From Psychrobacillus sp040274765 (lineage in GTDB: Bacteria > Bacillota > Bacilli > Bacillales_A > Planococcaceae): DNA of 15,714 bases. The stretch is taken from assembly GCA_040274765.1 (NCBI GenBank), contig JBEMAY010000071.1, positions 1-15,714 on the forward strand, written 5' to 3'. A program made the translations under genes and the position numbers. This document shows positions 1 to 7,091 of this stretch, piece by piece (positions within the stretch are counted from its first letter, which is position 1; every line of letters starts with the position of its first letter). The notes beneath the pieces were generated by a model, which was given only the letters and a program-made list of their open reading frames with translations, ran no database searches and was not told the origin of the DNA.

Positions 1-41
1 TCTTGCTATACGACAGAAAAGTAAATGCAGGGGTGCGCACA

Positions 42-315
42 ATGATTTCAAACCAAGAAACGCTGAACTTAAGTCCATACATGGCGTTATATGATTTAAT
101 AATTCCAAAAGACAATATGCTTCGTCAAATCAATGAACTTGTTGATTTTTGATTTATTTTAGAAGAACTTCAATCAAAATATTGTTTTGGATCATGGTCG
201 TAAAGCGATTTCACCTATTCGTATGTTTAAGTATTTATTATTAAAAGCAATTCATGATGTGTCCGATGTAGATTTAATGTCGTTTTTATATCATAGTAGC
301 TTAAGCCTGTGTTGA
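42..315 (+). pseudogene. Decayed 5' fragment of an IS1182-family transposase
   Basis: Translation from the ATG at 42 begins MISNQETLNLSPYMALYDLI and continues to NELVDF, which I recognise as the N-terminus of IS1182-family transposases. The frame is broken by a TGA at 150-152, where the family normally has Ser. It is broken again by an extra T in the run at 185-188. After a +1 shift it continues from 187 as LDHGRKAISPIRMFKYLLLKAIHDVSDVDL, then appears to lose about seven codons and hits a stop at 313-315. Only about 90 of the usual 450 or more residues remain, and no catalytic region is present. A GGGGTG ribosome site at 31-36 is still visible. Nothing recognisable lies between the fragment and position 420. 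The family call rests on memory of the family N-terminus, not on a search. Confidence 0.85.
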
Positions 316-420
316 TAACGTTCTTGTATTTTAAATACCTTTAAAAACTAAGAATCCCCCATAAACTATAGACTGATGCCTAATTTACGGAGGATTCATT
401 ATTAAAGTATTTCAAAGATA

Positions 421-801
421 TTAATTTGCATATTTTACGGCTGCAACGATTAGCATAATCCAGCCGATCAGGAACGCTACTCCACCAATTGGTGTGATCG
501 CTCCTAAAATACCAATACCAGTTAAGCTAAGTACATACAGACTTCCGGAGAAAATAACGATACCTGCTAAGATTAAATAGCCTGCTGTGTTTAACTGTGA
601 TACCGGTCCCCACAGTTTACTGCTCATTAAAATACCAATGGCAACTAATGCAAGCGCATGAAACATTTGATATTGAACCGCTGTTTCCCATGTCGCTAAA
701 TATTTATCAGCAACTCTACCTTCCAATAAGTGCGCGCCGAATGCTCCAAGGGCTACAGATAAGAAACCATTAATAGCACCTGCGATGATAAAAAATTTCA
801 A
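421..801 (-). CDS. ywdK: YwdK, DUF423 family small membrane protein
   Basis: This 126-residue protein has about four hydrophobic helices, and its length is normal for the DUF423/YwdK family. Family features seen are GAFGAH near residue 19, YQMFHALALV at about 44-53, FSGSLYVLSL at about 84-93 and GAITPIGGVAFLIGW near the C-terminus. No biochemical function is established for the family that I know of; it is an integral membrane protein. The start is a TTG at 801-799 preceded by AGAAAGTAGGGA, and the N-terminus MKFFIIAGAINGFLSVALGA is as expected. It is the last gene of the minus-strand operon, 21 bases after ywdI. No convincing terminator follows it. Confidence 0.9.
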   Translation of the reverse strand: MKFFIIAGAINGFLSVALGAFGAHLLEGRVADKYLATWETAVQYQMFHALALVAIGILMSSKLWGPVSQLNTAGYLILAGIVIFSGSLYVLSLTGIGILGAITPIGGVAFLIGWIMLIVAAVKYAN

Positions 802-822
802 GTTGTTCCCTACTTTCTATTA

Positions 823-1074
823 TTAAAAATCAAATAATGACTCTCCGTTTGCATCGTCTTCCTTCAAAGGTGTAGATGGTGCAGTTAAGGTTGTCGCCTT
901 AACTGCGGCTGTTTGAAGTACTGTTGGACTTTCTGTTTGTTGCACGGTAAGAGCTACTTCACATAAAGCCTTTATAGCTGCTAGACTTTCCCGGATAGAT
1001 TGTTCCCCCGATGCAGTCTTTGCTTCCTGAAGCTGTTTTTCTATTTGCAATAAAATCTGTCTGTTCGAAATCAC
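823..1074 (-). CDS. ywdI: YwdI family protein with acidic C-terminal SLFDF tail
   Basis: This 83-residue soluble protein has an N-terminal helical part (MISNRQILLQIEKQLQEAKT through about residue 45), a Thr/Ala/Pro-rich linker, and the C-terminal end EDDANGESLFDF. That architecture and ending match the YwdI family of Bacillales. Function is not known. The start is GTG at 1074-1072 with ribosome site GGAGGGG at 1083-1089. The start codon overlaps the TGA of the upstream Cys-rich gene in a GTGA overlap, so the two are translationally coupled. The acidic, aromatic-ended tail resembles the peptides by which SSB or sliding-clamp partners dock. That is inference, but notable beside ung. Confidence 0.88.
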   Translation of the reverse strand: MISNRQILLQIEKQLQEAKTASGEQSIRESLAAIKALCEVALTVQQTESPTVLQTAAVKATTLTAPSTPLKEDDANGESLFDF

Positions 1075-1250
1075 TTGTTATGCCCCTCCAGTTGCTTTGG
1101 TTCAAATTTTAAGCACTCTACGCCTGAGGATCTTTTGACTAATGCAGAAGGGAGCTCCTTTGTTTTAAATTGGTAAGCCCTACATCCACGTGGATGATTT
1201 GCATCCCAGGTAGTAAAAAAATGTCGACACTTAAAACAATTTACAGCCAA
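1071..1250 (-). CDS. Small Cys-rich protein, putative zinc-binding, 59 aa
   Basis: This gene lies between ung and ywdI and is easily missed because it is short and starts with TTG (1250-1248). A ribosome site GGGAG (1256-1260) stands five bases upstream. The product begins (M)AVNCFKCRHFFTTWD, followed by HPRGCRAYQFKTKELPSALV, SSGVECLKF and HNK. Four Cys residues (5, 8, 23 and 42), the first two in a CxxC pair, suggest a structural zinc or other metal site. I recall similar short proteins next to ung and ywdI in other Bacillales, but the function is unknown. The stop overlaps the GTG of ywdI by four bases. It lies 36 bases after ung, in the same operon. Confidence 0.82.
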   Translation of the reverse strand: MAVNCFKCRHFFTTWDANHPRGCRAYQFKTKELPSALVKRSSGVECLKFEPKQLEGHNK

Positions 1251-1286
1251 TTTTTCTCCCTACTTTCTATCGTTATCCTAGCATAA

Positions 1287-1940
1287 TTAGAGGCAAAAAT
1301 CGATTGGCTTTTCCTTCATTGACACTAACTGTTCATTTATTTGAGAATAAGGTCTGCTTCCAAGAAATCCTCGGTGAGCACTTAGAGGGCTTGGATGGGT
1401 TGATTGTATGATGTGGTGTTTGGTCGTATCAATTTGCTTTAACTTAGCTTGTGCAGGCTTACCCCATAAAACAAAAATAATTGGCTTTTCACGTTCAGAT
1501 AGTTTCTGTATAACGGTATCTGTGAAGCGCTCCCAGCCCTTTCCTTTATGAGAGTTCGCCGCTCCAGCTCGAACAGTCAACACCGTATTTAACAGTAAAA
1601 CACCCTGCTTCGCCCATTTTTCTAGATAACCGTGTGATGGAATTGGACATCCTAAATCCTCTTCTAGCTCTTTTAGCATGTTACGCAGGCTTGGTGGAAT
1701 TTTAACTCCTGGCTTTACGGAAAAACTTAATCCATGAGCCTGGCCTGGACCATGATATGGATCTTGTCCTAGTATAACCACCTTCACCTCATCGTATGGA
1801 GTTAAACGAAACGCACTTCCCACCTCTACTCGTGGTGGATAAATCGTATGCTCAGCATATTCCTTGTCTAGAAAGGACTGTAGCTCCTTAAAGTAAGGCT
1901 TATCCCATTCTGCCCCCAATAATTCTTTCCAACTTGGCAT
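1287..1940 (-). CDS. ung: Uracil-DNA glycosylase, family 1
   Basis: Ung removes uracil from DNA, whether from dUMP incorporation or cytosine deamination, and so starts base-excision repair in the cytoplasm. The 217-residue length is typical. The water-activating loop GQDPYHGPGQAHGLSFS (58-74) carries the catalytic Asp60. The region around LLLNTVLTVRAGAANSH (116-131) is the family's uracil-recognition and Pro/Ser-rich part. HPSPLSA (182-188) is the minor-groove intercalation loop with the catalytic His182. The ATG at 1940-1938 lies only four bases after the DUF4230 stop codon, so the two are cotranscribed and probably coupled. All key residues are present, so it should be active. Confidence 0.98.
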   Translation of the reverse strand: MPSWKELLGAEWDKPYFKELQSFLDKEYAEHTIYPPRVEVGSAFRLTPYDEVKVVILGQDPYHGPGQAHGLSFSVKPGVKIPPSLRNMLKELEEDLGCPIPSHGYLEKWAKQGVLLLNTVLTVRAGAANSHKGKGWERFTDTVIQKLSEREKPIIFVLWGKPAQAKLKQIDTTKHHIIQSTHPSPLSAHRGFLGSRPYSQINEQLVSMKEKPIDFCL

Positions 1941-1944
1941 TTAA

Positions 1945-2706
1945 TCACTCCTTAAACTCCACTTGGACATCATATTCAATGAGCTGAAACATTTCCTGTA
2001 CAGCTTTTACAGCATTTTCTTCTGCAAGCTCCAGAATACCTTGTCCGGTAGATTCTTCAATCATCATTTCTTTGGCAGTTGCAGCTAGTTCATATGCTTC
2101 TTCTATGTCTGCCTTTTCACGAAATAATCCTTCATATGAAAATACCTCTACTTGGTCAAACAGTATTTCAGGTCCTCCTAAAAATTCTGGTTTAGGCAAT
2201 GTTAAAACAGCAGTCTTGTTTTCTTCATTAACCTTAATATCAGATTCGGTTACCTCTGAGAAATTAACCCCTGCCTTCACTGATCCTGGAACTACCACTA
2301 ACAATTGTCTTTTAGTTCCTGGTAAGTCTAGTCCAATCTCTTTCCCAAATACTGCATTATCTTGTCGTTCTATTATTACTTTCGTATATGCTTGCGCAGT
2401 TGATAACTCATTAAGACCTTGTACTCTTTCAACGAAGGAACCTTTTGATTCCGTGAAGGTACTACCCTGAATCGCCCAAAATGCAGCAAATGGCAAGGCT
2501 GCAATTAGCAAGAATGCTAAGACTGAGATGAGCAAGATTGATTTAAATTTGAATCTAGATAAAAATAATGGCATCTTCCAGAGGCTTAACCCTCCTCGCC
2601 TAGGAGAATCTTCTACGATGGTAGCAGCACTTTCCTCATTTTGGGCTTTCAATTCTTTTAATAGTTTTTCCATTTCCCGAATCTTGTCATCTTGTTTCAT
2701 CTTCAT
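1945..2706 (-). CDS. DUF4230 domain membrane-anchored protein
   Basis: The product has 253 residues. An N-terminal charged coiled-coil-like stretch (DDKIREMEKLLKELKAQNEE) precedes a single transmembrane helix at about 57-79. An extracytoplasmic domain follows whose LLVVVPGSVKAGVNFSEVTE and TAVLTLPKPEFLGG stretches match DUF4230. The C-terminal third is helical and acidic. DUF4230 has no assigned biochemical role that I know of. A ribosome site AAGGAG (about 2710-2715) sits close to the ATG at 2706 but 10 bases from a second in-frame ATG at 2700. The start could therefore be either (253 or 251 aa). It is first in the operon with ung. The linkage to a repair gene may be positional only. Confidence 0.85.
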   Translation of the reverse strand: MKMKQDDKIREMEKLLKELKAQNEESAATIVEDSPRRGGLSLWKMPLFLSRFKFKSILLISVLAFLLIAALPFAAFWAIQGSTFTESKGSFVERVQGLNELSTAQAYTKVIIERQDNAVFGKEIGLDLPGTKRQLLVVVPGSVKAGVNFSEVTESDIKVNEENKTAVLTLPKPEFLGGPEILFDQVEVFSYEGLFREKADIEEAYELAATAKEMMIEESTGQGILELAEENAVKAVQEMFQLIEYDVQVEFKE

Positions 2707-2732
2707 CCCTCTCCTTCTATTAAACTACTACG

Positions 2733-2764
2733 TTTACAGTATCGAAAAGTTTCCCTATTAACAA
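2733..2764. promoter_or_regulatory. Predicted overlapping divergent SigA-type promoters
   Basis: On the plus strand, TTTACA (2733-2738) and TATTAA (2756-2761) are separated by 17 bases and would serve the gene at 2807. On the minus strand, TTGTTA (2764-2759) and the weak TACTGT (2741-2736), also 17 apart, would serve the DUF4230-ung operon. The two polymerase sites occupy the same DNA face to face, so use of one would hinder the other. The plus-strand promoter is the better match; the minus-strand one is tentative. Confidence 0.45.
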
Positions 2765-2806
2765 CTATTCCGCCCAATGATACGATGGTAAAAAGGGGAA
2801 ATGCAT

Positions 2807-3064
2807 ATGGCAAATTTTGAATTTCGAGAAAAACTAAAAAAACTGGAGAATGCAGCTGTAAAAAACGATGTTCCGCCAAAGGCAACAAGTATGGGTTTTG
2901 GTTGCTTTTTACTAGGAACTATATTTTTTATAGGAATTCTTGTTTACTTAACTATCTCACTTTATATAAATAAAATTTATATCGGCGGGACAATAACTCT
3001 TTTCATTTCACTCATCTTTGCTTTTATAGTGTTCAAGCTTTGGACTGCTCCAAAGCTGCCATAA
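2807..3064 (+). CDS. Hypothetical small two-helix membrane protein
   Basis: I do not recognise this protein. It has 85 residues: a charged N-terminal part (MANFEFREKLKKLENAAVKN) followed by two hydrophobic helices at about 32-52 and 58-78, with a short tail. I chose the ATG at 2807 because the ribosome site AAAGGGG (2792-2798) lies eight bases before it. The in-frame ATG at 2801 is only two bases from that site. The gene stands alone between divergent ung-operon DNA and pdxK, which has its own predicted promoter. The RE/K-rich start suggests the N-terminus is cytoplasmic. Confidence 0.72.
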   Translation: MANFEFREKLKKLENAAVKNDVPPKATSMGFGCFLLGTIFFIGILVYLTISLYINKIYIGGTITLFISLIFAFIVFKLWTAPKLP

Positions 3065-3092
3065 TTGAATTTTCATATCTATCTGATACAAT
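3065..3092 (+). promoter_or_regulatory. Predicted SigA promoter of pdxK (extended -10)
   Basis: TTGAAT (3065-3070) and TACAAT (3087-3092) are 16 bases apart, and a TG one base before the -10 box makes it an extended -10 element. It ends 37 bases before the pdxK ATG, with the ribosome site AAGGAG at 3115-3120 between them. Confidence 0.6.
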
Positions 3093-3129
3093 TAATTAAA
3101 TAACTTTCACGCAAAAGGAGAACTTTTAC

Positions 3130-3963
3130 ATGTCTATTAAAAAAACATTAACAATTGCAGGTTCTGATACTTCTGGCGGCGCTGGTATACAAGCAGACTT
3201 AAAAACATTCCAAGAGCATGGAACCTATGGTATGAATGTTCTCACCGTCATCGCTACGATGGACCCGGATAATAACTGGAGTCACAATGTGTTTTCCCTT
3301 CCTGTGGATGAAATCAAACGTCAAGCAAAAACAGCTTTATCCACTAATGTAGATGCTATTAAAACTGGTATGCTAAGCACCGAGGATATTATCGAAGCAG
3401 CAGGTAAAATTATTGAAGAGTCTGGTGTAACTAGTATCGTAATCGATCCTGTTATGGTCTGTAAGGGCGAGGATGAGGTATTGAACCCTGGTACTGTAGA
3501 CTCCATGATTACTCATTTATTGCCACGTGCACTTGTTGTTACACCAAATCTATTTGAAGCTGGTCAGCTTTCTGGGATAGGAACACTTAAGTCAATCGAA
3601 GACATGAAGGCAGCTGCTGAAAAAATTCATGGGCTAGGTGCTAAAAATGTAGTAATCAAGGGCGGTAAACAATTGGCCCACGATAAAGCAGTCGACCTTT
3701 TCTATGATGGACAAACTCATACATTATTAGAAACAGAAAAAACGGAAACGACTTACAACCACGGTGCTGGCTGTACATTTGCCGCTGCGATTACAGCAAA
3801 CCTAGCAAATGGTCTTTCTGTTGCTGAGTCTGTACTTGAGGCTAAAGAATTTGTTTCTTCTGCAATCGCTCACGGCTGGAAGTTAAACCAATACGTAGGA
3901 CCTGTACTTCACGGAGCTAAAGGAAAATTTGGTGCTCCAGAAGTAACAACAACTACAGTCTAA
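3130..3963 (+). CDS. pdxK: Pyridoxal kinase of the ThiD-like type (PdxK)
   Basis: This 277-residue ribokinase-fold enzyme phosphorylates pyridoxine, pyridoxal or pyridoxamine in the salvage route to pyridoxal phosphate. B. subtilis PdxK (YwdB) is a ThiD paralogue with this sequence pattern. Seen here are TIAGSDTSGGAGIQADLKTF (8-27), ATMDPDNNWSH (42-52), VIDPVMVCKGEDEVL (104-118), TPNLFEAGQLSG (138-149) and NHGAGCTFAAA (210-220) with the anion-hole GAGC and its Cys215, a PdxK/ThiD feature. ThiD activity on hydroxymethylpyrimidine cannot be excluded. A strong ribosome site AAGGAG precedes the ATG. It has its own predicted promoter and a terminator 12 bases after the stop. Kbl in this window needs pyridoxal phosphate, although the genes are not linked. 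Confidence 0.92.
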   Translation: MSIKKTLTIAGSDTSGGAGIQADLKTFQEHGTYGMNVLTVIATMDPDNNWSHNVFSLPVDEIKRQAKTALSTNVDAIKTGMLSTEDIIEAAGKIIEESGVTSIVIDPVMVCKGEDEVLNPGTVDSMITHLLPRALVVTPNLFEAGQLSGIGTLKSIEDMKAAAEKIHGLGAKNVVIKGGKQLAHDKAVDLFYDGQTHTLLETEKTETTYNHGAGCTFAAAITANLANGLSVAESVLEAKEFVSSAIAHGWKLNQYVGPVLHGAKGKFGAPEVTTTTV

Positions 3964-3974
3964 TAAACCCTTTA

Positions 3975-4007
3975 CTCGCAAAGTCTAACAGGGCTTTGCG
4001 AGTTTTT
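3975..4007 (+). terminator. Rho-independent terminator of pdxK
   Basis: A perfect nine-base stem (CTCGCAAAG 3975-3983 with CTTTGCGAG 3994-4002) with a 10-base loop is followed by five T residues. Confidence 0.9.
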
Positions 4008-4071
4008 ACTTGTATGGTAAGTGGCCATCAGGACGGTGGCTCAATCATTCGCTTGCTGAACTATTTTTCAT

Positions 4072-4077
4072 TATACT
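4072..4077 (+). promoter_or_regulatory. Predicted -10 box upstream of yojF-bshB2
   Basis: TATACT at 4072-4077 is a good -10 box, placed 35 bases before the yojF ATG and downstream of the pdxK terminator. The -35 region is weak: TTGCTG at 4053-4058 is only 13 bases away. The site may be activator-dependent. Confidence 0.4.
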
Positions 4078-4111
4078 ATTAACAGACAGTATGCTAGGAG
4101 GCAACGAAAGT

Positions 4112-4462
4112 ATGGAAATAGTGAATAAGGAACGATTACAGGAATTATTAAATAGCTTTGCAAATGAAGATGTATACATTCATTTAGAAACAACAAATGG
4201 TGCATATGCCACTCATTTTAACGAAAACGTATTTAATGCTGGTGCATTTATTCGCAATGTGGTGATTCGCTACGAGCTTGGTAAGGTAGCTGGAGAAGCT
4301 CCTCATCGTGTAGGTTTAAAGCTCCCTCATGGATGGGTATATGCTCAAGGTATTACACATTATGAATTAGATGAGCATGGTAGATTATTAATGGCTGGTC
4401 ACGATCAAAGTGGAAAGCTAGCAGTAGCACTTGAAATTAGCAAAACACCGTTTACATATTAA
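4112..4462 (+). CDS. yojF: YojF family protein (DUF1806), BshB2 partner
   Basis: The product has 116 residues beginning MEIVNKERLQELLNSFANED. It contains the YojF/DUF1806 pattern VYIHLETTNGAYATHF, NVFNAGAFIRN and PHRVGLKLPHGWVYAQG, and ends in LEISKTPFTY. The function is not established. It is nearly always next to the bacillithiol deacetylase gene bshB2, as here (12 bases apart, same strand). The ATG at 4112 is preceded by AGGAGG at 4096-4101. The frame stays open further upstream to 4010, but that extension has no ribosome site, sits on the pdxK terminator side and is not family-like. A role connected with bacillithiol synthesis is inference from this constant pairing. Confidence 0.92.
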   Translation: MEIVNKERLQELLNSFANEDVYIHLETTNGAYATHFNENVFNAGAFIRNVVIRYELGKVAGEAPHRVGLKLPHGWVYAQGITHYELDEHGRLLMAGHDQSGKLAVALEISKTPFTY

Positions 4463-4474
4463 GGAGGAAGAAAA

Positions 4475-5161
4475 ATGACTTTACCAATGGAACGATCTGT
4501 GTTGGTCGTATTCCCTCACCCCGATGACGAGGCTTTCGGAGTTTCTGGAACAATAGCTACTTATGTAAAACAAGGAATCCCTGTTACATATGCATGCTTG
4601 ACCTTAGGGGAAATGGGTCGCAATCTTGGAAACCCTCCTTTTGCAACTCGCGAGACACTGCCACAAGTTCGCAAGCAAGAGCTGCTAGCCTCTGCAAAAG
4701 CAATGGGTGTTACCGATTTAAGAATGATGGGTCTTCGTGACAAAACAGTAGAATTTGAAGATGACGAAAAGATGGTCCAAATGATGGCAGATTTAATCGC
4801 TGACACAAACCCATCTTTAGTTATTACCTTCTATCCTAATTACGCCGTGCATCCTGACCACGACGCGACCGGTAGAGCAATGATTCGTGCAATACGAAGA
4901 ATGCCAAAGGATCAACGTCCAAAGGTTTATGCACTAGCTTTTTCGAATGATTCGAAAGAGGTGTTAGGAGAACCAGACATCATCCATAATATTTCTGAAT
5001 CGAGTGAAGAAAAAATGGGTTCTATGCGCGCCCACATTTCTCAAACAGCTTGGATGCTAGAAGAAATGGAAAAACGTCTAGCAGACGGAGAACCAGAAGC
5101 AGAAAACTGGTTACACTTTGAACGCTTCTACACATACGATTTTAATAAAGATTTCGAATAA
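4475..5161 (+). CDS. bshB2: Bacillithiol biosynthesis deacetylase BshB2
   Basis: This 228-residue LmbE-like zinc hydrolase removes the acetyl group from N-acetylglucosaminyl-malate, the second step of bacillithiol synthesis (BshB1/BshB2 step), in the cytoplasm. Zinc and catalytic motifs are intact: PHPDDE (14-19) and HPDHDATG (126-133). The stretches TYACLTLGEMGRN (38-50) and DLRMMGLRDKTVEFEDDE (81-98) match BshB2 closely rather than BshB1. It has a strong AGGAGG site just after the yojF stop and starts at the ATG at 4475. A later in-frame ATG (residue 5) is also possible. bshA and bshC are not in this window. Confidence 0.95.
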   Translation: MTLPMERSVLVVFPHPDDEAFGVSGTIATYVKQGIPVTYACLTLGEMGRNLGNPPFATRETLPQVRKQELLASAKAMGVTDLRMMGLRDKTVEFEDDEKMVQMMADLIADTNPSLVITFYPNYAVHPDHDATGRAMIRAIRRMPKDQRPKVYALAFSNDSKEVLGEPDIIHNISESSEEKMGSMRAHISQTAWMLEEMEKRLADGEPEAENWLHFERFYTYDFNKDFE

Positions 5162-5263
5162 TAGAACATTGCTCATAGCTATAGACTTAGCTTCTCTAAT
5201 GAATTATCATGTGTAAAACATCTATTTCATGCATAATTATTCAAAAAGAAAGTTGGCCTTCAC

Positions 5264-6604
5264 TTGAAAAAATTCAGCTTATTTACTTGGCTTCTTTTTC
5301 TTCTCCCTTCTCTGGCTGGTGTCATACTTTTCATGATCCCGTTACCAATCGGAGGAGAAATAAAGATTCCTATTGCATGGTTTGCAAGTCTATTATCTGG
5401 TGTACTTGAACCAATTGTTCATTGGATCGCTCTAATCACCTTATTCGTTGCGGCTATTGGTTCTTTAATATTTTTATTTATTCCAAAGAACGATTCGTTT
5501 ATCCATAATCTTTTTAAAGTTTCGATATTTTGGACAATCACAAGAGTAGTCGGTGCAGTTTTTTCTGTCTTAATCGTTTTTCAAATTGGTCCAGAGGCGA
5601 TTTGGAGCGAGGATACGGGAGGACTTTTGTTAGCGCCTGATGGGTTGGTTTCCTTCCTATTTACGATTTTCCTATTCGCGGGACTACTCCTTCCCCTTCT
5701 TTTAAATTTCGGATTATTGGAGTTTTTTGGCACCATGATGGTGAAAATCATGCGTCCTCTATTTAAGCTCCCAGGTCGATCCGCAGTTGATGCACTTACC
5801 TCCTGGGTTGGAGATGGAACAATCGGTGTCTTGTTAACGAGTAGACAATACGAGGAAGGATACTACACTAAAAAAGAAGCAGCAATTATTGGCTCCACTT
5901 TTTCCGTTGTATCTATTACCTTCTGTATCGTCGTATTGGAACAAGTCGGTTTAGAGAAATACTTTGCTCCTTATTACTTAACTGTTCTGCTATGTGGTGT
6001 TGTTTTGGCATTTATCATGCCTCGTATTTATCCTCTAGCTGGCAAAGAAGATGTGCATATTGATGGACGTCCTTTAGACTTAGAGGCAGAGAAATTTCCT
6101 GAGAATTACAACGCCGTAACCCACGGTTTAGAAAATGCCTTAAAAACGGCTGATAAAAATCGGTCTATTACCAAGTTCTTCTCAGATGGAATTAAGAATG
6201 TTATCGATATGTATATAGGTGTTGCTCCAGTTGTATTAGCATTTGGAACAATTGCATTAATGCTTGCTGAGTACACCCCTTTCTTCACCATACTAGGTAA
6301 ACCATTTGAGCCATTGCTACTACTATTCGGCATCCCAGAAGCTGCTGAGGCTGCACAAACAATGGTAGTCGGCTTTGCTGATATGTTCTTACCTACCATT
6401 TTAGGTGCATCCATTGACTCTGAGCTTACCAGATTCTTTATCGCAACGATGTCTGTTACACAGTTGATCTACATGTCTGAGGTTGGTGGATTATTACTCG
6501 GCTCTAAAATACCGGTTAATTTCAAAGACTTAATCATTATTTTCTTATTACGTACGCTGATTGCATTCCCAATCATAGCAGCAGTTGCACATATACTATT
6601 TTAA
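5264..6604 (+). CDS. YjiH family protein with nucleoside-recognition (Gate) domain
   Basis: This 446-residue polytopic membrane protein has about 9-10 hydrophobic segments. The Gate-type region includes GLLLPLLLNFGLLEFFGTMM (140-159), ALTSWVGDGTIGVLLTSRQY (177-196) and KKEAAIIGSTFSVVSITFC (203-221). A second hydrophobic half has VVGFADMFLPTILGAS and QLIYMSEVGGLLLGS. Pattern and length fit YjiH. Substrate and direction of transport are unknown, and Gate-domain proteins are not all nucleoside transporters. The TTG start (5264) follows the family N-terminus (KKFSLFTWLLFLLPSLAGV), but its ribosome site is poor (AAAGAAAG about ten bases before). No clear promoter is seen in the 102-base gap after bshB2, so it may be cotranscribed with yojF-bshB2. 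A strong terminator follows. Confidence 0.85.
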   Translation: MKKFSLFTWLLFLLPSLAGVILFMIPLPIGGEIKIPIAWFASLLSGVLEPIVHWIALITLFVAAIGSLIFLFIPKNDSFIHNLFKVSIFWTITRVVGAVFSVLIVFQIGPEAIWSEDTGGLLLAPDGLVSFLFTIFLFAGLLLPLLLNFGLLEFFGTMMVKIMRPLFKLPGRSAVDALTSWVGDGTIGVLLTSRQYEEGYYTKKEAAIIGSTFSVVSITFCIVVLEQVGLEKYFAPYYLTVLLCGVVLAFIMPRIYPLAGKEDVHIDGRPLDLEAEKFPENYNAVTHGLENALKTADKNRSITKFFSDGIKNVIDMYIGVAPVVLAFGTIALMLAEYTPFFTILGKPFEPLLLLFGIPEAAEAAQTMVVGFADMFLPTILGASIDSELTRFFIATMSVTQLIYMSEVGGLLLGSKIPVNFKDLIIIFLLRTLIAFPIIAAVAHILF

Positions 6605-6608
6605 AAGG

Positions 6609-6638
6609 AAAACGCTCGAGAATATTCGAGCGTTTTTT
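6609..6638 (+). terminator. Rho-independent terminator of yjiH
   Basis: AACGCTCGA (6611-6619) pairs perfectly with TCGAGCGTT (6626-6634), followed by a T run to 6638. It lies just after the yjiH stop codon. Confidence 0.92.
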
Positions 6639-6695
6639 CGTATCCACTACTCTTAAATAAATTATAAAACATATTCAATATTCTGTATTTTTAGG

Positions 6696-6701
6696 TATAA
6701 T
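6696..6701 (+). promoter_or_regulatory. Predicted -10 box of the secreted-protein gene
   Basis: A perfect TATAAT at 6696-6701 lies 22 bases before a ribosome site AAAGGTGAT (6721-6729). The -35 position (about 6673-6678, ATTCAA) is poor, so a regulator may be needed. Confidence 0.5.
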
Positions 6702-6733
6702 TAAGAAAATTAGTTTTTAGAAAGGTGATGTTA

Positions 6734-7075
6734 GTGAAAAAACTCTTAAGTATATCACTGCTTTTAATCGGATTAGTGTTTGTCATTTTTTCATTTTCCA
6801 CAAGTTCCTTTGCTGTAGAGAGCAGTAAATTTTACGAAAATGGGCAAGTTATATCTGGTTCGGATTCTCTAGATAACTCTTACTTATCTAGAAACGACGT
6901 AGGTTACAACGATGGTCAAATTATAAATATTTCTGAGGACAAGACCATTGAAGTATTTTATGTAAATTTTTCTGACATACAAGAAACTTATTATAATGAA
7001 GATTACGGTAATACGAGCTTAGTCAAAGCTGAAAAATCCTTAAATGGCTGGATAGCTACGTTCAGTATGAATTGA
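6734..7075 (+). CDS. Hypothetical small secreted protein
   Basis: I do not recognise this 113-residue protein. It starts with a typical signal peptide: KKLL, then a hydrophobic core SISLLLIGLVFVIFSF, then a likely signal peptidase I site after SSFA, about residue 24. The mature part of about 90 residues is acidic and Tyr/Asn/Ser-rich, with no Cys and no motif I know. The GTG at 6734 is preferred because AGGTGA (6723-6728) lies at the right distance. Upstream GTG/ATG codons at 6725 and 6728 overlap the ribosome site itself. It is a single-gene unit with its own -10 box and a shared hairpin downstream. Confidence 0.75.
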   Translation: MKKLLSISLLLIGLVFVIFSFSTSSFAVESSKFYENGQVISGSDSLDNSYLSRNDVGYNDGQIINISEDKTIEVFYVNFSDIQETYYNEDYGNTSLVKAEKSLNGWIATFSMN

Positions 7076-7091
7076 TATTATATTAAAAACC

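Noticed and set aside
4010..4111. N-terminal extension of YojF to an upstream ATG
   Set aside because: It has no ribosome site, the residues are unlike the family, and a good AGGAGG site precedes the ATG at 4112.
5162..5263. Terminator or promoter between bshB2 and yjiH
   Set aside because: No stem with a T run was found, and the only -10-like box (CATAAT at 5232-5237) has no acceptable -35.
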